A stretch of 64,000 bases of DNA from Annona cherimola (Eukaryota > Streptophyta > Magnoliopsida > Magnoliales > Annonaceae): NCBI GenBank assembly GCA_030490835.1, contig CM059971.1:57770012-57834011 (forward strand). The letters are read 5' to 3'. Under the pieces are notes generated by a model, which made no database searches, was not told the DNA's origin, and saw only the letters and a list, made by a program, of their open reading frames with translations. The stretch's first letter is position 1. Each line of letters starts with the position of its first letter. The position numbers were made by a program, and so were the translations under genes. Of the stretch, positions 1 to 12,159 are shown piece after piece.

Positions 1-372
1 GCTTGGCAAATGGCAACCATGCTAACATAGCCTCCATCCCTACCTCCCTCCTCCAGCCCCTTTTTATCTCCGTCTTTCCAAAAATAAAACCAGCTACATC
101 TTTATTTTACTACAAAAGCAAGTCTTTATAACTGCTCTAGAAATACCATTTCTATCACCACTACTGATCCAGCCTTCCATTCTTAAAAAAAAAAATCCTT
201 CGTGTCTCATAAAAGCCCAGACCAGCTACACATGTTCCAACCCTCTCAAAAATACTCCATTTATTTTTATTATGTTATAGCATTTGATTTGCTTGTAATT
301 CCGTATCCGTCTATGTAAACTAGTGCTTTATCTATATAATATTAGGATTCTAATCTTTCCGAAAAGATTAGT
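1..372 (+). repeat. Possible 3' part of an LTR (Tat/Retand-like gypsy)
   Basis: No gene is visible here. The stretch ends near 372 with TTAGTAATGACTCCC, which resembles the end of the LTR at 34,793-35,505 (ATTAGTGGTGACTCCC); the text just upstream (a 'tagtgctt' motif and T-rich spacing) is also loosely similar. In Tat-type gypsy elements a TGGCGACTCC-like primer site follows the LTR. I infer a truncated LTR entering from the left edge of the window. The similarity is short, so this is weak. Confidence 0.28.
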
Positions 373-485
373 AATGACTCCCTTTTATTTCTATTATTAT
401 TCTTATTTTAATGCTTTAATATTTATTTATTATAATAATATTTATCGGAGCAACTGCCTATGAAAGGAGGGCTACAATTATGTAC

Positions 486-725
486 AAAGAGAAAGCGGTT
501 GACGTAATTTAAACTGAGGTAGGCGACGAGGGGTTGAAGGAGAGTTGAGGGTAGACGATGAGGAAGATTGAGGTGAATACATCATGACAGAGATTCGCCA
601 GCGGGACTAGCCTTCAAGTCGAGGCAGTATGGGCGGGAGGGAGTACCGTCTGATTCAGAGGAAAAGAGAAGAGACCGGATGGAATCCAACAGTAGAGGAT
701 TTTTCGGATCGAAATCTTCTTTCAT
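486..725 (-). pseudogene. Broken first exon of a D-type cyclin, CYCD6-like
   Basis: Reading from the ATG at 725, the peptide starts MKEDFDPKNPL and contains SLLFSSESDGTPSRPYC, the layout of the acidic N-terminus of CYCD6-type cyclins (usually ...LFSSESDHMPS...). It hits TGA at 582-584. Further down in other frames lie ISVMMYS and then VAYLSLNYVNRFLF, matching the cyclin-box segment normally written as AYLAVNYLDRFLS. At least one small deletion (in the LSFNP|VAYL join near 520) and the stop break the frame. A possible donor GT (485-484) would end exon 1 at 486. No second exon was found to the left. D cyclins activate CDKs at G1/S and CYCD6 acts in formative root divisions; this copy could not encode that. 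The identification is from memory of the family. Confidence 0.5.
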
Positions 726-916
726 AGTGCTATGTATACTCTCTAGAGAGGGGAGAGGGGGACAAAAACAAAAAGAGACGAGGAGAATCCAAGCCTCTTT
801 ACTCTCTCGGTTTAGTGAAGCATTTTTCCAAAATAGCCCTCCCCACTTCCATTTTCCATGGCCACGAGCCATTCTTTCTTTCCTGCGAGAATGGCTTCGG
901 TAGAACTTGGTTCTAG

Positions 917-1514
917 CCTCTCAATCGGAACTCCTCCAAAAAAAATTTATTTTTTTGATTTTATTTCAAGCATCTAACCACATATATTATTCAAAATATG
1001 TTTTTGGCTGTTCACAATGAAAATAATAAAATTCAAATAGTGATAATTAAAAAATTATGGCATATTAATGGTGCATGTATTTTTTAGATTATAAGTAATA
1101 TAAATACGTGAAAATCATAAAATTTATATATTTAGCATATAAGAATTAATATACAATACTTTATCGACATAAAAAACACATAAAGCTTGAAATTTTATAT
1201 TTAGCATATAAAAATTAATATATAATATTTTATCAAAATAAAAATAGGGTTTTAGATAACATATATTTGGCATATGAAAATTATTAACAAAAAAAGAAAT
1301 AACGTTTAAGATCATATAAATCTTATTTCGAATATTACTTATAGTTAAAAAATGCATATCATTAATATTCTTATATCATAATCTTTTACTTTTCCCTCAA
1401 TGAATTTGTATTGCTTTCAGTTTGAATAGTAAAAATCATATTTTAAATAACATATACAATTAGATTTTTGAAATAAAATCAAAAAATTAATTTTCTGGAG
1501 GAGTTCTCATTAAG
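917..1514. mobile_element. Long-TIR element, copy 1 of 4
   Basis: The left end (CCTCTCAATCGGAACTCCTC...) and the reverse complement of the right end are similar for over 100 bp, giving long terminal inverted repeats. The interior is AT-rich and carries tandem subrepeats of about 60-70 bp built on 'atatttagcatataaaaatt' and 'actttatcracataaaaa'. There is no coding capacity. Long TIRs without a transposase fit a non-autonomous Mutator-like or foldback element. I could not find a clean 9-bp target duplication, so the superfamily is open. Confidence 0.65.
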
Positions 1515-1552
1515 TCCCCATCGAAGCTGTTCTCCCTACTTTCTCGATCGCA

Positions 1553-2592
1553 CCCTCTCAATGGCAACTCTTCTAAAAAATTAATTTTTAATTTTATTTT
1601 TAAGATCTAACTGCATATATTATTTAAAATTTCATTTTAACCATTTATAATGCAAATACTACTCATCACATTGTGATAATTTAAAAAATAAATAAATGAG
1701 AAGCATAAAATTTATATATTTTGCACATAAAATGAATATAAAATACTTTATCAGCGTAAAAATACAATATTTCAGATCACGTATTTTTGGCATATAAAAA
1801 CTAATATAAAATAATTTACCAACATAAAAAGACATAAATTTCAAATTTATATATCTAGAATATAAAAATTAATAGACAATATTTATCAAAATAAAAAAGA
1901 CAAAAAATCTTAGAGCATACATATTACCATATAAAAATTAATATACAATAATTTATCAACATAAAAAAGACATAATGGTCAAGATCCTAAAAATCTTATT
2001 TTGTACCTTATTTATAATAAAAATATATATATTATTAATATCTGACGAGTGATCCTATTAACTCGGGCTAAGTAAATATTCCACTTAACTTGGCTAAAAA
2101 AATTCATTTACAATAATTTTTTTCATTTTTCTTAGTATACTTGTTTATTTAAGTGTATTTAATATATAAATCAATTTTTACCATTTTTGGGTATGTTTAT
2201 ATATTTTTTTGAGATTTTTAAACATCTATGTATACATATCTAAAATACCTTTATTTTTAAAAATCTAAATAAAATATATACGCATATCTAAAAATGGTAA
2301 AAGTTGATTTATATTTTAAATACACTTAGATAAACAAGTGTATGAAGAAAAAGGTAAAAAAAAGACAAATAGATTTTTTAAGATGGGTTAAATGAAACAT
2401 TTGCTTAACTTTGGCTAACAGGATCATCCTTCTTAATATCTTTATATCATATTCTTTTCATTATCACCATTTAATTTGTATTATTTTCAGTATTTACCAA
2501 TCAAAATCATATTTTAAATATATAATATATGTGATTAGATTTTTAAAACCAAGTAAAAAAGTAATTTTCTAAAGGAGTTCCCATTGAGAAGG
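1553..2592. mobile_element. Long-TIR element, copy 2, interrupted by a foldback MITE
   Basis: It begins CCCTCTCAATGGCAACTC and ends ...GGAGTTCCCATTGAGAAGG, the same termini as its neighbours. It is longer than the others because a roughly 377-bp foldback MITE (2050-2426) sits inside it. The same internal 60-70-bp AT-rich subrepeats are present. No ORF of substance. Confidence 0.65.
2050..2426. mobile_element. Foldback MITE, family F copy A
   Basis: Left end TGATCCTATTAACTCGGGCT and right end ...TTGGCTAACAGGATCA are inverted copies. Complementarity continues inward: 'acttgtttatttaagtgtat' on the left pairs with 'acacttagataaacaagtgt' on the right, so nearly the whole element can form one long hairpin. 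Three more copies lie at 33,117-33,490, 33,522-33,912 and 62,637-63,006. It is inserted inside long-TIR copy 2, so it is younger. No convincing target duplication was seen. Confidence 0.7.
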
Positions 2593-2597
2593 TGGGG

Positions 2598-3252
2598 AGT
2601 AATTATGATATAAGAATATTAATGGTCTATATAATTTTAGATTATAAATAATATAATTAAGTAAAAATTAATTTTTCATTTTGTTTTGAAGATAAAATCG
2701 AATATATTATTTAAAATATGATTTAGACCATTTATAATAAAAATAATACAAATTGAATAGTAATAATTTAAAATTTATGATTCAAAAATATTAATGTGTA
2801 TATATTCTTAGAATACAAGTAATGTAAATAAGCAAAGATCATAAAAATTATATATTTAGAATATAAAAATTAATACATAATAATTTATCAACATAAAAAA
2901 GACAAAGTTTAAAATTTATATATTTAGCATATAGAAATTAATACACAATAATTTATCAAAATAAAAAGAAGGTTCTAGATCAAATATATTTTTGTGTATA
3001 AAAATTAAAATATGATACTTTAATAACATAAAACATAATGTTTTAGATCATACAAATCTTATTTTGTATATTACTTACAATCTAAAAATATACACATCAT
3101 TTATACTCTTATATTATATTTTTTATTGTCACTATTACATTTGCATTATTTCTAATATGAACAGTCAAAATGATATTTTAAATAATATATACGCTAAGAT
3201 TTTCGAAATAAAATTTAAAAATTAGTTTTTGAAGAAGTTCCAATTGAGAGGG
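2598..3252. mobile_element. Long-TIR element, copy 3 (left end rearranged)
   Basis: The right end (...GAAGTTCCAATTGAGAGGG) is standard for this family. The left end lacks the CCCTCTCAAT tip: a stretch resembling internal sequence (2598-2665) precedes the TIR text 'aattaatttttcattttgtt'. Internal AT-rich subrepeats are present. The left end was probably lost or rearranged by recombination with copy 2. Confidence 0.55.
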
Positions 3253-3267
3253 TGACAACTTTTTGTA

Positions 3268-3876
3268 CCCTCTCAATAGGAACTTCTTCAAAAAATTAAT
3301 TTTTTTATTTTTATTACAAAGGTCTACCATATATTATTTACAATATGATTTTGATCATTCATAATACAAATAATACAAATGGAATGGAAAAAATTAAAAA
3401 ATTATGATATAAGGATGTTAATAGTGTGTTTATTTTTATATTATAAGTAATATAAATAATTAAGGCCATAAAATTTATATATCCGGTATATAAAAATTAA
3501 CATACAATACTTTATCAGCATAAAATATAACATTTTAGATTACATATATTTAGCCTATAAAAAATAATATACAATACTTTATCGATGTAAAATAAGACAA
3601 AGTTCCAAATTCACATATTTGGCATATAAAAATTTTATACAATGTTTTATCAACATAAAAAAATAATATTTAAGATTATACAAATTTTATTTTGTACATT
3701 ACTTTTAATAAAAAATATATACACTATTAATATTCTTATTTCATAATTTTTAATTATTACTATTTGATTCATATAATTTTCAATATGATGAAAATCATAT
3801 TTTAAATAATATATGCTATTAGATTTTTGAAATAAATCAAAATATTAATTTTTTGGAGGAGTTACTATTGAGAGGG
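3268..3876. mobile_element. Long-TIR element, copy 4
   Basis: It begins CCCTCTCAATAGGAACTTCT and ends ...GGAGGAGTTACTATTGAGAGGG, with both termini intact and the same internal subrepeats. Only about 15 bp separates it from copy 3, so the array is nearly head-to-tail. Confidence 0.65.
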
Positions 3877-6752
3877 TTCTCGTTCTCCCATTCTCCTTAC
3901 CAAGGGTACCTTGCAGCAAACACTTAACCTTCTATCGAGGCATGGATGATGGAACCTACTCTAACTGAATGAAATCAATTCGTGGTGGTGAGAACAGCCT
4001 AAAAAACTTGAGTTAGATAAAACCATGCCAATTTATCTTCATTATTCTTAGCATTAATTCAATTGTTCCCACCCTCTTCCCTTTACAACTCTGTAATATT
4101 TCATTCAAAAGAAAGAAAACACTCCAAAGTGTTACAAATTCAAGCAAAAGGAAAGCAGGAACCTCATCATCTAGAAATCATGAACCGTAGCATCGGCAAT
4201 CTTGAAGAAAAAAATGAAAAAGAGCAGGAAATCTTTTCAAGATAAGTACATTACTTTGCGGCATCAAACTTCTTAAACTATACACTCAATCATGATAATC
4301 GTCACATGATTCTAGGAAAAATGATTGATATGGAAGAGTTAGCTAGGTATACAACTATAAAGATTAGGGAGATCTTCTAACATTCAAGGCAAGTGTATTC
4401 TGCACTTTCTGTAAATTAGTTTTCGCTAATTTCAATCGTACAACTAGGAAAAGCTATATTGGAAATGTATGCATAAATTCATCAGATAGATATTTAAGAA
4501 CTTTGTTTGGAATAAAACTAGTTTCAAGGAATAAGAATTTCTCTATTCAGAGAAAGTCTTTGTTTGAAAAAATATCTAAAGGAAGAATAGTGAGCAACAA
4601 AAATGGAAGTGGCATAATTTCAAATAGTACGATGTCAACATGAAGCTACTACATCTAATGGTGATGGTGATAATTTATCCTCGAGTAGGAAGCTTTGAGA
4701 TTGTCGATGAGAAAGATGCGAAAGTTATGTGGATTATTTAAGAAGGAAAGTAGATTAATGTGATGAAACTAATTTTAGAAAATTTCGAATTACCTAAACC
4801 ATCCTTGGAACAACATATCATACGAAATGTTGTTGATCAAGATACTTCAAGATCATCACATAAACATAGAGGAAGAAGAAGACATGATAAATGTGGCAAA
4901 ATATTTGATAGTGAATCTATTAACAGTCAAGAAAATTAAGCATATTGACATAGGAAAAGAAAGAAATCAACCTTCTAGCTCTTCCAAATCGTCTTTAGGA
5001 TATTTTGAAAATCTCAAACCTAGTTATACGAATCCAAAGTTCAAATAAAAAAGAAACCTATACCCGAAAACCCCAACTAAGTAAATTAAAAGCACACCCA
5101 AGCCGTCACCAACAAAATCAAAAACCTCAGCTGAACCTCTTAAGTTTGCCTTAGTAAAAGCTCATCCATCCTGTTTAAGCTCACAACATACTACTATATC
5201 TCCTATGAAAAGAGTCTTCTTATTAAAGAAAGAATTCATTCCTCCTAGAACAAGTCAACTAGAAAACAATTTGAGAAAAGAGGAATTGGATATTCATCAA
5301 AACTAGAGGAGTTTATGGAAGTATATGACAGAAAATTATCCCCCATTGTTGAAGAAGATAGTGAAATTGACTATCTAGTCAGTCTTCCAATGAAGTTGAG
5401 GATTCTCCAACAATAGAATCTTAAGAAGGAGAAGATAGTAACATGGAAGAAAGTGATGGGTTAGGCAATGAGTCACTAATTAGTTTAAAAGAGAAGATTT
5501 TAATTGAAAAGGATAAAGGAAAAGATTCGAAAGAGAAAATCATAAGTGTTGAGCCAACAACAGAAATATCATTTGAGAAAAATGTTACAAATGAACATTC
5601 AAATGACCAATATTTAGCAGACATTGCTACAACTGCAAGATCATATACAGATAAAGCTTTAAAGATTACCCAAAAAGTAATAGCATCGCAAAATTTGAAG
5701 AAGTTATGTGAGTTGAATATGCTTTAATGCAATAATCCTCTTCAGAATAAATGATAACTACTTCGGTACAAGAGTAGGAATGCTTTATAAATCAATTTTT
5801 TCATTAATATAGCCAAACATATTGAGAAGGTCATGAGAAAGATACCTGCTGATGGAACTTCACTGTCCCTTCATCCTTCTTTGAAAATATAATGGCAGAT
5901 CAACCACAACCATATGCTGAAGTTAAAAAAGCAGCATTCATTGAAGTAAAAGATTATATCATCCAAAAACAACTCATCTTGGAGGGGGACAACTATAAAT
6001 CAAAGAAAACTCTTTCATTACTCTCTAAAAATCCAAAAATGAGAAGGCTGAATAGATTGAAACAAAGAGCAAACATTGGATGCAGAGATAACTTCCACAC
6101 TAGTTTCAAGCAAAACCTCTTCATCTGACTCGGCAACCTCCGAGTCGCGAACTTATTTACAAAAGTCAAACCAGCAAAAATACCATTTGACTCTAGCTTT
6201 GTATCCACACTAGTTTTTTCTTGAACCCAACACCTTTCTATCTATTTGTCACCTATTTCCAACATTCCAACAACCACCACAAAAATAGTCTCTTCCATCT
6301 TTACTACTCAACCTTTTGTGTCATCTCATCACTTCTCTCCAAGTACATCATTTCCTATTCTTTCCATGCCATGTATTACTAAACCTTATGCCACACACGT
6401 TAATCTCTTTATTTCTCTTCATGCCCCTGACTCGAGCCCCTCTCTCCCTGTTTCATCTTCATCTCCATCCACCGCCATAATTCCAATCTCTTTCAATCTC
6501 AACACCACTACTATCAAACCTAACCCTTCCCTATTGTCTCACCTTCCTAAAAACCTTGATAGACACTTCTATCATGGATGGGCTCTAGATGGAACGAGTT
6601 TCAGTAGTTACATTATAACGGCACCCCTCTAATTCATCCAACCTACCAACCCCACACCTCGACCACCTCTGCCTATCAATTGCATTGCCTCTCAAATTTT
6701 GCTAATTCATATCTTCTTCAACCAGCATTTTAGACTGAAGCCACCTTCTCCA
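3877..6752 (+). other. Decayed, unrecognised coding-like region
   Basis: No intact gene. Several plus-strand reading frames look coding-like but are broken by stops and shifts: 4063-4245, 4827-5048, 5443-5727 (Lys/Glu/Ser-rich, containing EKILIEKDKGKDSKEKI), 5892-6128, and a Ser/Thr/Pro-rich frame at 6246-6632 that ends HGWALDGTSFSSYIITAPL. Direction and composition are consistent over about 2.5 kb, which suggests one decayed polyprotein-type gene, perhaps a retroelement gag region. I do not recognise a domain. The gypsy element at 6753 interrupts it; the pre-insertion sequence resumes at 13,145. Confidence 0.35.
6748..6752 (+). repeat. Target-site duplication, left copy (CTCCA)
   Basis: CTCCA immediately precedes the LTR that starts TGATGTAGG at 6753. 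The identical pentamer follows the other LTR at 13,145-13,149. Five base pairs is the usual duplication for Ty3/gypsy integrases. Confidence 0.9.
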
Positions 6753-7316
6753 TGATGTAGGATGGGTGGAGAAGAAAATAGAAGAAAGAGGAAGGAACTT
6801 CTAGAGATGAGAAGCGAAGAAAGAAGATAGAAAGAACAAATGAATAACGAGAGAAGATCAAGAACAAGTAGAAGTAGAAGAAGAACTAGAAAACACTTTT
6901 ATAAACCTCAAAACTGATGCCCTTTAGAGTTTACAAGAGCTGTATTTATAGGTGAACATTACACCTATTCTTAGCAAATAAAATCCTTCTAGAAAAAGAA
7001 ATATATATTTTAAGTAAACTTCTTAAGAAAGTAAACTTAAAATAAATATTTACTTATTTTAAATAGATTCTAAAATATCCTAGAAAAATTCTTCTAGAAA
7101 AGGAAGTTGTATATTTTAAGTAAACTTCTTAAGGAAGTAAACTTAAAATAGATACATGCTTATTTTAAACAGATTTTGAAATATTCTAGGAATCTTCTCA
7201 TATCTTTTAAAAATAACAAAATGAAATCTTTCTAAAATATCTTAGGATTATTTCCTTTTTACAAAATTCTTGCAGCTAGAATATACAGATTGAAAAATTT
7301 CTTGCTATTTTTATCA
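6753..7316 (-). repeat. 3' LTR of the gypsy element
   Basis: Bounded by TG...CA (TGATGTAGG... ...TTTTTATCA on the plus strand). It matches the 5' LTR at 12,607-13,144 throughout. It contains an internal duplication of about 115 bp centred on 'aagtaaacttcttaagraag', seen twice near 7010 and 7115. Confidence 0.93.
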
Positions 7317-7330
7317 ATTCTCCCGGCTTC
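7317..7330 (-). other. Polypurine tract of the gypsy element
   Basis: On the minus strand GAAGCCGGGAGAAT lies directly upstream of the 3' LTR, the position of the plus-strand primer for reverse transcription. Confidence 0.7.
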
Positions 7331-7623
7331 GAAAAACTTGCCACTGGAGAGTTCTGACTTTGATACTGCTCAAGAATATTTGGATCCAAGTAGCGTAGGT
7401 CATCTTCAGTAACCCATGTTGCATCAGAATCAAGCTTATTTTTCTACTTGACAAGAAATCTTTGCATAATACCCGATCAAGTAGTGACAAGTTTATCTTG
7501 TAAGATATCTTCTATCTGATCTAAAAAAGTAGATGGTACTCGTGGAAGTATAGGCACATGTAGTGATGCTGAACTATTATCCATTGAAATTCCTGTAGAC
7601 AAACTTGGAGGCTCAAAAGTACC

Positions 7624-8559
7624 TCATGAAGGAAACAAATCCTCTATATTGAAAGTAGAACTAATTCCTATATCTGAAGGCAAATCAAGTTCATATGCAT
7701 TAGATCCCAATTTTCTTAAAACACAAAAGGGGTCATTGGCTCGTGCATGCAATTTCTTAAAAGAATTTTTATAATATCTTTCTGGACGTACACGAGCCAT
7801 GACATAATCTCCAATATCAAATTCATGTTTTCTTCTATAAACATCTGCAACAAGCTTATAATTGTCATTGCTTAGAGTAATCTTTCTTCTAATATCAGCA
7901 TGAACATCTCGAATGTGTTGAGCAAAAGATTTAACAGTAGCAGATGAACGGGTCTCAATGGGTAAAGGAATTAAATCAATGGGAGCTCGAGGAATATAAC
8001 CATAGACAATTTCAAATGGAGATTTTCCAGTAGAACGATTGACTGAATTGTTGTATGCAAATTTGGCAATAGCCAATATAGAATCTCAAGTTCCAATATG
8101 TTCTCTCACCAAAGTCCTAAGCAAATTTCTCAAACTTCGATTGACTACCTCAGTTTGGCCATCAGTTTGTGGATGAAAAGCAGATGAAAATTTCAATTTG
8201 GTACCCAAGAGTTTCCACAATGTCTTCCAAAAATAGCTTACAAATTCAACATCTCGATCAGAAACGATAGAAGTTGATAAATCGTGAAGCTTAACAATTT
8301 CTTTAAAGAATAATTTTGCAATATATGAAGCATCGGCAGATTTAGTACATGAGATAAAATGAGCCATTTTTGAAAATCTATCTACTACTGCAAGAATTAA
8401 ATTAAATTCTTGAAAGGTTTTAGGCAATCCAAGAATAAAGTCCATACTTATGTCTTGCCAAGGAATATGTGGTACAGGCAGAGAAGTGTATAATCCAGTG
8501 TTTCTCTTTTGAGCTTTAGCAAGTTGACATGTGCGACACTGTGAAACAATTCTTGACAT
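7624..8559 (-). pseudogene. gypsy integrase domain (two fragments)
   Basis: The upstream fragment (8086-8559) carries the second Cys pair of the HHCC zinc motif (CRTCQLAKAQ), then MDFILGLP with the first catalytic Asp, SDRD with the second, and HPQTDGQTEVVNRSL with the Glu. A stop at 8083-8085 separates it from 7624-8076, which has the typical tail AKFAYNNSVNRSTGKSPFE and a C-terminal VLRKLGSNAYELDLP block. Integrase inserts the cDNA into the genome; the catalytic residues survive but the frame does not. Confidence 0.9.
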
Positions 8560-8706
8560 GTCTCTTTTTAATGTAGGCTAATAAAATCTATCATCAACTA
8601 ATGAAATGGTTTTATCCCTACCAAAATGACCAGCAATACCCACAACATGTAATTCTCAAATTAAAAAGTCTCGAACTGATGTATTGGGAATACATAGCTT
8701 TATTCC

Positions 8707-9311
8707 TTAAAATAAATATTCATCATGAATCACATAATCATTACGATTTTCATTTTGTGTTTCATGAAAAATAATTCCAAAATCAGTGCATGGTGGATAT
8801 TCACTTTTCAAACTTTCAAATCCAACAACTTTAACATCCATAGTATGAAGAATAAGTGAGACACGACTGAGAGCATCTACAGGTTTGTTCTCAATTCCTG
8901 CCTGATGTTTGAGAATAAATGTGTACTTTTGCAAAAACTCAATCCACTTTGCATGTTTAGCACTTAATCATTTTTTTGATTGCAAATACCTCAAAGTCAT
9001 ATGATCTTAATACAATATAAATTCATGAGGTAGCAAATAATGCATTCAAAATTTAAGTGCTTGCACGACAGCATAAAATTCTCGATCATATATTGAAAAT
9101 TTTTGTTTAGTTTTTGAGAAAAGTATGCAATTGGATGACCTTTCTGACTCAAAACACTCCCAATCCAAACTCCTGATGCATCACAAGCAATTTCAAAAGC
9201 TTTAGTAAAATCAGGAAGTTGCAATACAAGTGACTCAATCATTTTCTTTTTAATCTCCTTAATTGTTTTAGATGCAGAAGTTGACCATTGAAATTCTTTT
9301 TTTTCAAGCAA
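8707..9311 (-). pseudogene. gypsy RNase H region
   Basis: 9140-9311 reads [16 protein letters not shown] ... LPDFTKAFEIACDASGVWIG, the connection/RNase H entry of gypsy pol. 8707-8934 continues with QKYTFILKHQAGIENKPVDALSR, the usual end of the domain (canonical ...GKENVVADALSR). Stops and frame changes lie between the pieces. Confidence 0.88.
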
Positions 9312-9439
9312 TCTATGATAGGAGTCATGATTGTTCTAAACCCTTTAATGAAGCGCCTATAAAATGCAGCTAAACCATGAAAACTTTGCACCTCAGAAAT
9401 TGATGTGGGTTCTAGCCATTCCCTAATGGCTTTTACCTT

Positions 9440-10259
9440 TTAGAGATTCTTAGAAATTCCATTAGTTGATACCACAAATCCTAAGAAAATAACTTGATTT
9501 GTCAAAAAATAACATTTCTTGAGGTTTACAAACAACTTTTCAGATCGAAGCGTATCGAGAACAATTTTTAAATGTTGTAAGTGTTCTTCCTTAGAACGGC
9601 TATAAATGAGAATATCATCAAAATAGACCACCACAAACTTTCCAATGAAAGGTTGAAATACTTGGTTCATAATTTTCTTAAATGTACTTTGGATATTTGA
9701 TAGTCCAAAAGGCATAACCAACCATTTAAACAATCCATCTTGGGTTTTAAAGGCAGTTTTCCATTCATCGCCCGTTCGCCCGTTCTAATTCGAATTTGAT
9801 GGTATCCAGTTCTAAGACTATATTAGAGAACCATTATGCACCAGTCAAAAGATCTAACATATCATTAAGTCTAGGTATAGAAAATCTATACTTTATAGCA
9901 ATTTTGTTGATCGCACGACTATCAACACATATTCTCCAAGATCCATCTTTTTTAGGGGTTAATAGAGCTGGTATAACATATGGGCTAAGACTTTCACGAA
10001 TAAACCTCTTATCAAATAGTTCAGTTACCTGCCTTTTTAATTCAGCACGCTTATTATGATTCATATGAAAATGAGGCAAATTTGGTAATTGAGATTCTGG
10101 TATAAGATCAATAGCATGTTGAATATCCCTCATAGGTGGAAGCTCATTCGATAATTCACCAGGAATCACATCTTTGTATTCTTTCATTATTGCTTGGATT
10201 TTAGGTAATGCTAAATTAGTCTCATGAAGAACAGTATTTGTTTCCTCTTTGGCTATCAT
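9440..10259 (-). pseudogene. gypsy reverse transcriptase
   Basis: The upstream piece (9834-10,259) contains LPPMRDIQHAIDLIP and KKDGSWRICVDSRAINKI, the RT fingers. The downstream piece (9440-9733) contains [10 protein letters not shown] and the catalytic YFDD at 9614-9625, followed by [15 protein letters not shown] and the palm end GFVVSTNGI. The catalytic Asp pair is intact; the two frames do not join without correction. Confidence 0.92.
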
Positions 10260-10601
10260 AGTTAAAATGAGTTCTGAATCTTGTCCTTATTTTTCAAATT
10301 GTTTTCTTGTAAGAATATGCAAAGGTCGTTTTTCAAATGAATCAACTGGAGACTCTTCGTGGGATTTGTTACTTTCTTTAGGTTTAGCAGGTTTCAAAAG
10401 GATAGATTTTTCATTATGCTTAATAATATAGGTGTTGGGTTGCCCAAAATGGATTACTTTTAAGTCGTATAGTCGTGGTCGACCAAGAAGAATATAAGCC
10501 ACATCCATGGGTAGCACATCACACCAAATATGATCAGAATAATCACTCATTGATATAGGAACCAAGCATCTTTCATTAATAGGAAGTGTAATTTTGTCTA
10601 C

Positions 10602-10985
10602 TCATGTTATACGATATGGATGAGGATGTGGTTCAGTTTTTAAATTCAATCTGGCTATAGTTGATTTGCCAATCACATTCATGGAACTACCTGCATCTAT
10701 AACAATCTTGCATATTGTATTCCCATATTTAAAAAATTGATGAAATATATTTGTACGTCTCCAATCATTACTTGAAAAAGAAGTAGTCAAAATGCAACGC
10801 ACAACATTTAATTGCAAGTCCTCATTTGAGCTATAGTCTCCATCAAGTTCACAATCCGATGGTTCCTCAAAAGTTTCAGCAACTTGATCAATGGTCACAT
10901 CTTCATGATCCTCTACATAATTAATTGTGAGTGTGTGTTGAGGACATTGTGATACATTATGACCTTTACCCCCATAATGAAAACA
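10602..10985 (-). pseudogene. gypsy zinc knuckle and aspartic protease region
   Basis: At 10,944-10,985 the minus strand reads CFHYGGKGHNVSQC, a CCHC knuckle in which the second Cys is Tyr. After an acidic linker the protease active site reads IVIDAGSSMNVIG, matching the plant gypsy pattern IDGGSCTNVAS. The loss of one zinc ligand should abolish RNA-binding by the knuckle. Confidence 0.8.
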
Positions 10986-11018
10986 TGGACCATTAACCCG
11001 CTTACTAGTGACATCAAA

Positions 11019-12159
11019 TCAATAAACTGGATTACTCTTTTCCCTACTTGTGTATTGTTCAGGCAATAGTTTAGTTGTTCCTTGAAAAGACGTTAGATTA
11101 GAATTTAATTTGGATACCCTTATCTCTCCAATTTGTGGAATCAAATGTTTGTTAGTGAAAGATTTTTGCAAATTTTCCAATTCTAGAGCTTTATAATATA
11201 CGTCTTCCACAGAAACAACTGAATGCAATTTCAAAAAAGTTTTGATTTTTGGTTTTAGGCCATTGATAAACTTTGTTCGTGCAACCTAAGGATCTTCCTG
11301 TTTCCACATTTCATTTTTAAATCTTCAAACTTATTAAGATAGTCAGTTACACTTAATAATCCTTGTCTCAAGTTAACCAGTTGTTCCAATAGTTAGTATG
11401 ATGATATTCATGAAGGTATTTCTCTTTCAATTTAGCTTTCATTTCAGCCCATGTTGTGATGGGTACTCCTATGCGTTGACTTTCATCTAGAACCTCTTGC
11501 CAATAGCGTTTGGCAGACCCAACAAGTTTCATTTTTGTAAATCTCAATCGTCAGGCATCATCCATATTAACTAACAAAAAAAAATCTTTCATGTCTGCCA
11601 AGCAATCTAAGAAAGCATTAGGGTCTAGACGACCGTCATAACTAAGAGCATCTACCTTGACTTGTTTTGCCAACCAAGAATTGTCAATTACACGTCGCTA
11701 TTGTTGTGGAAAAGGTATATTATAATTTCTCTGATGGTTCCCATGTCTAAGATTATTTGCAAAACCAATTTCATAAAAATTATTATTATCTTCATGATTT
11801 TCCGAAGTAGTATGCATTTCTAGAATATGTGAATGCTTTAGGTTATGATGACCTCTAGCATGCTTGTTTGAATTTTGGAAAAGGTCAGTTATGATAGGAG
11901 AGCTACTAGAAGCATGAGTATTGTGTGATTGACCATTTCGAAATGATTGTCCAGTCTCAATTATAGGACGTTTTCCAACAATTTCAGTCAACCTGTTTAC
12001 TGAGGAAATGAGAGATTGAATGGAAGAGGTGGTTTCTTTTTGAAAATCTTCTTGCTTTTGGGCCAAAGTATCACAAAGGGTTGTTAAAGATTCAAATCTA
12101 TTATCAATAGAATTGGATAAAGCTTTGAGTTCGGCATTTAATTCAGCATTAGTAGGCAT
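11019..12159 (-). pseudogene. gypsy gag (three broken pieces)
   Basis: The likely start is the ATG at 12,159 (MPTNAELNAELKALSNSID), with a coiled-coil-like N-terminus up to the stop at 11,698. The central capsid region (about 11,380-11,690) reads LDPNAFLDCLADMKDFF and, past an in-frame TGA where an Arg is expected, RLRFTKMKLVGSAKRYW, the retrotrans_gag signature. 11,019-11,234 holds the ALELENLQKSF-type linker. Gag packages element RNA. Confidence 0.85.
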
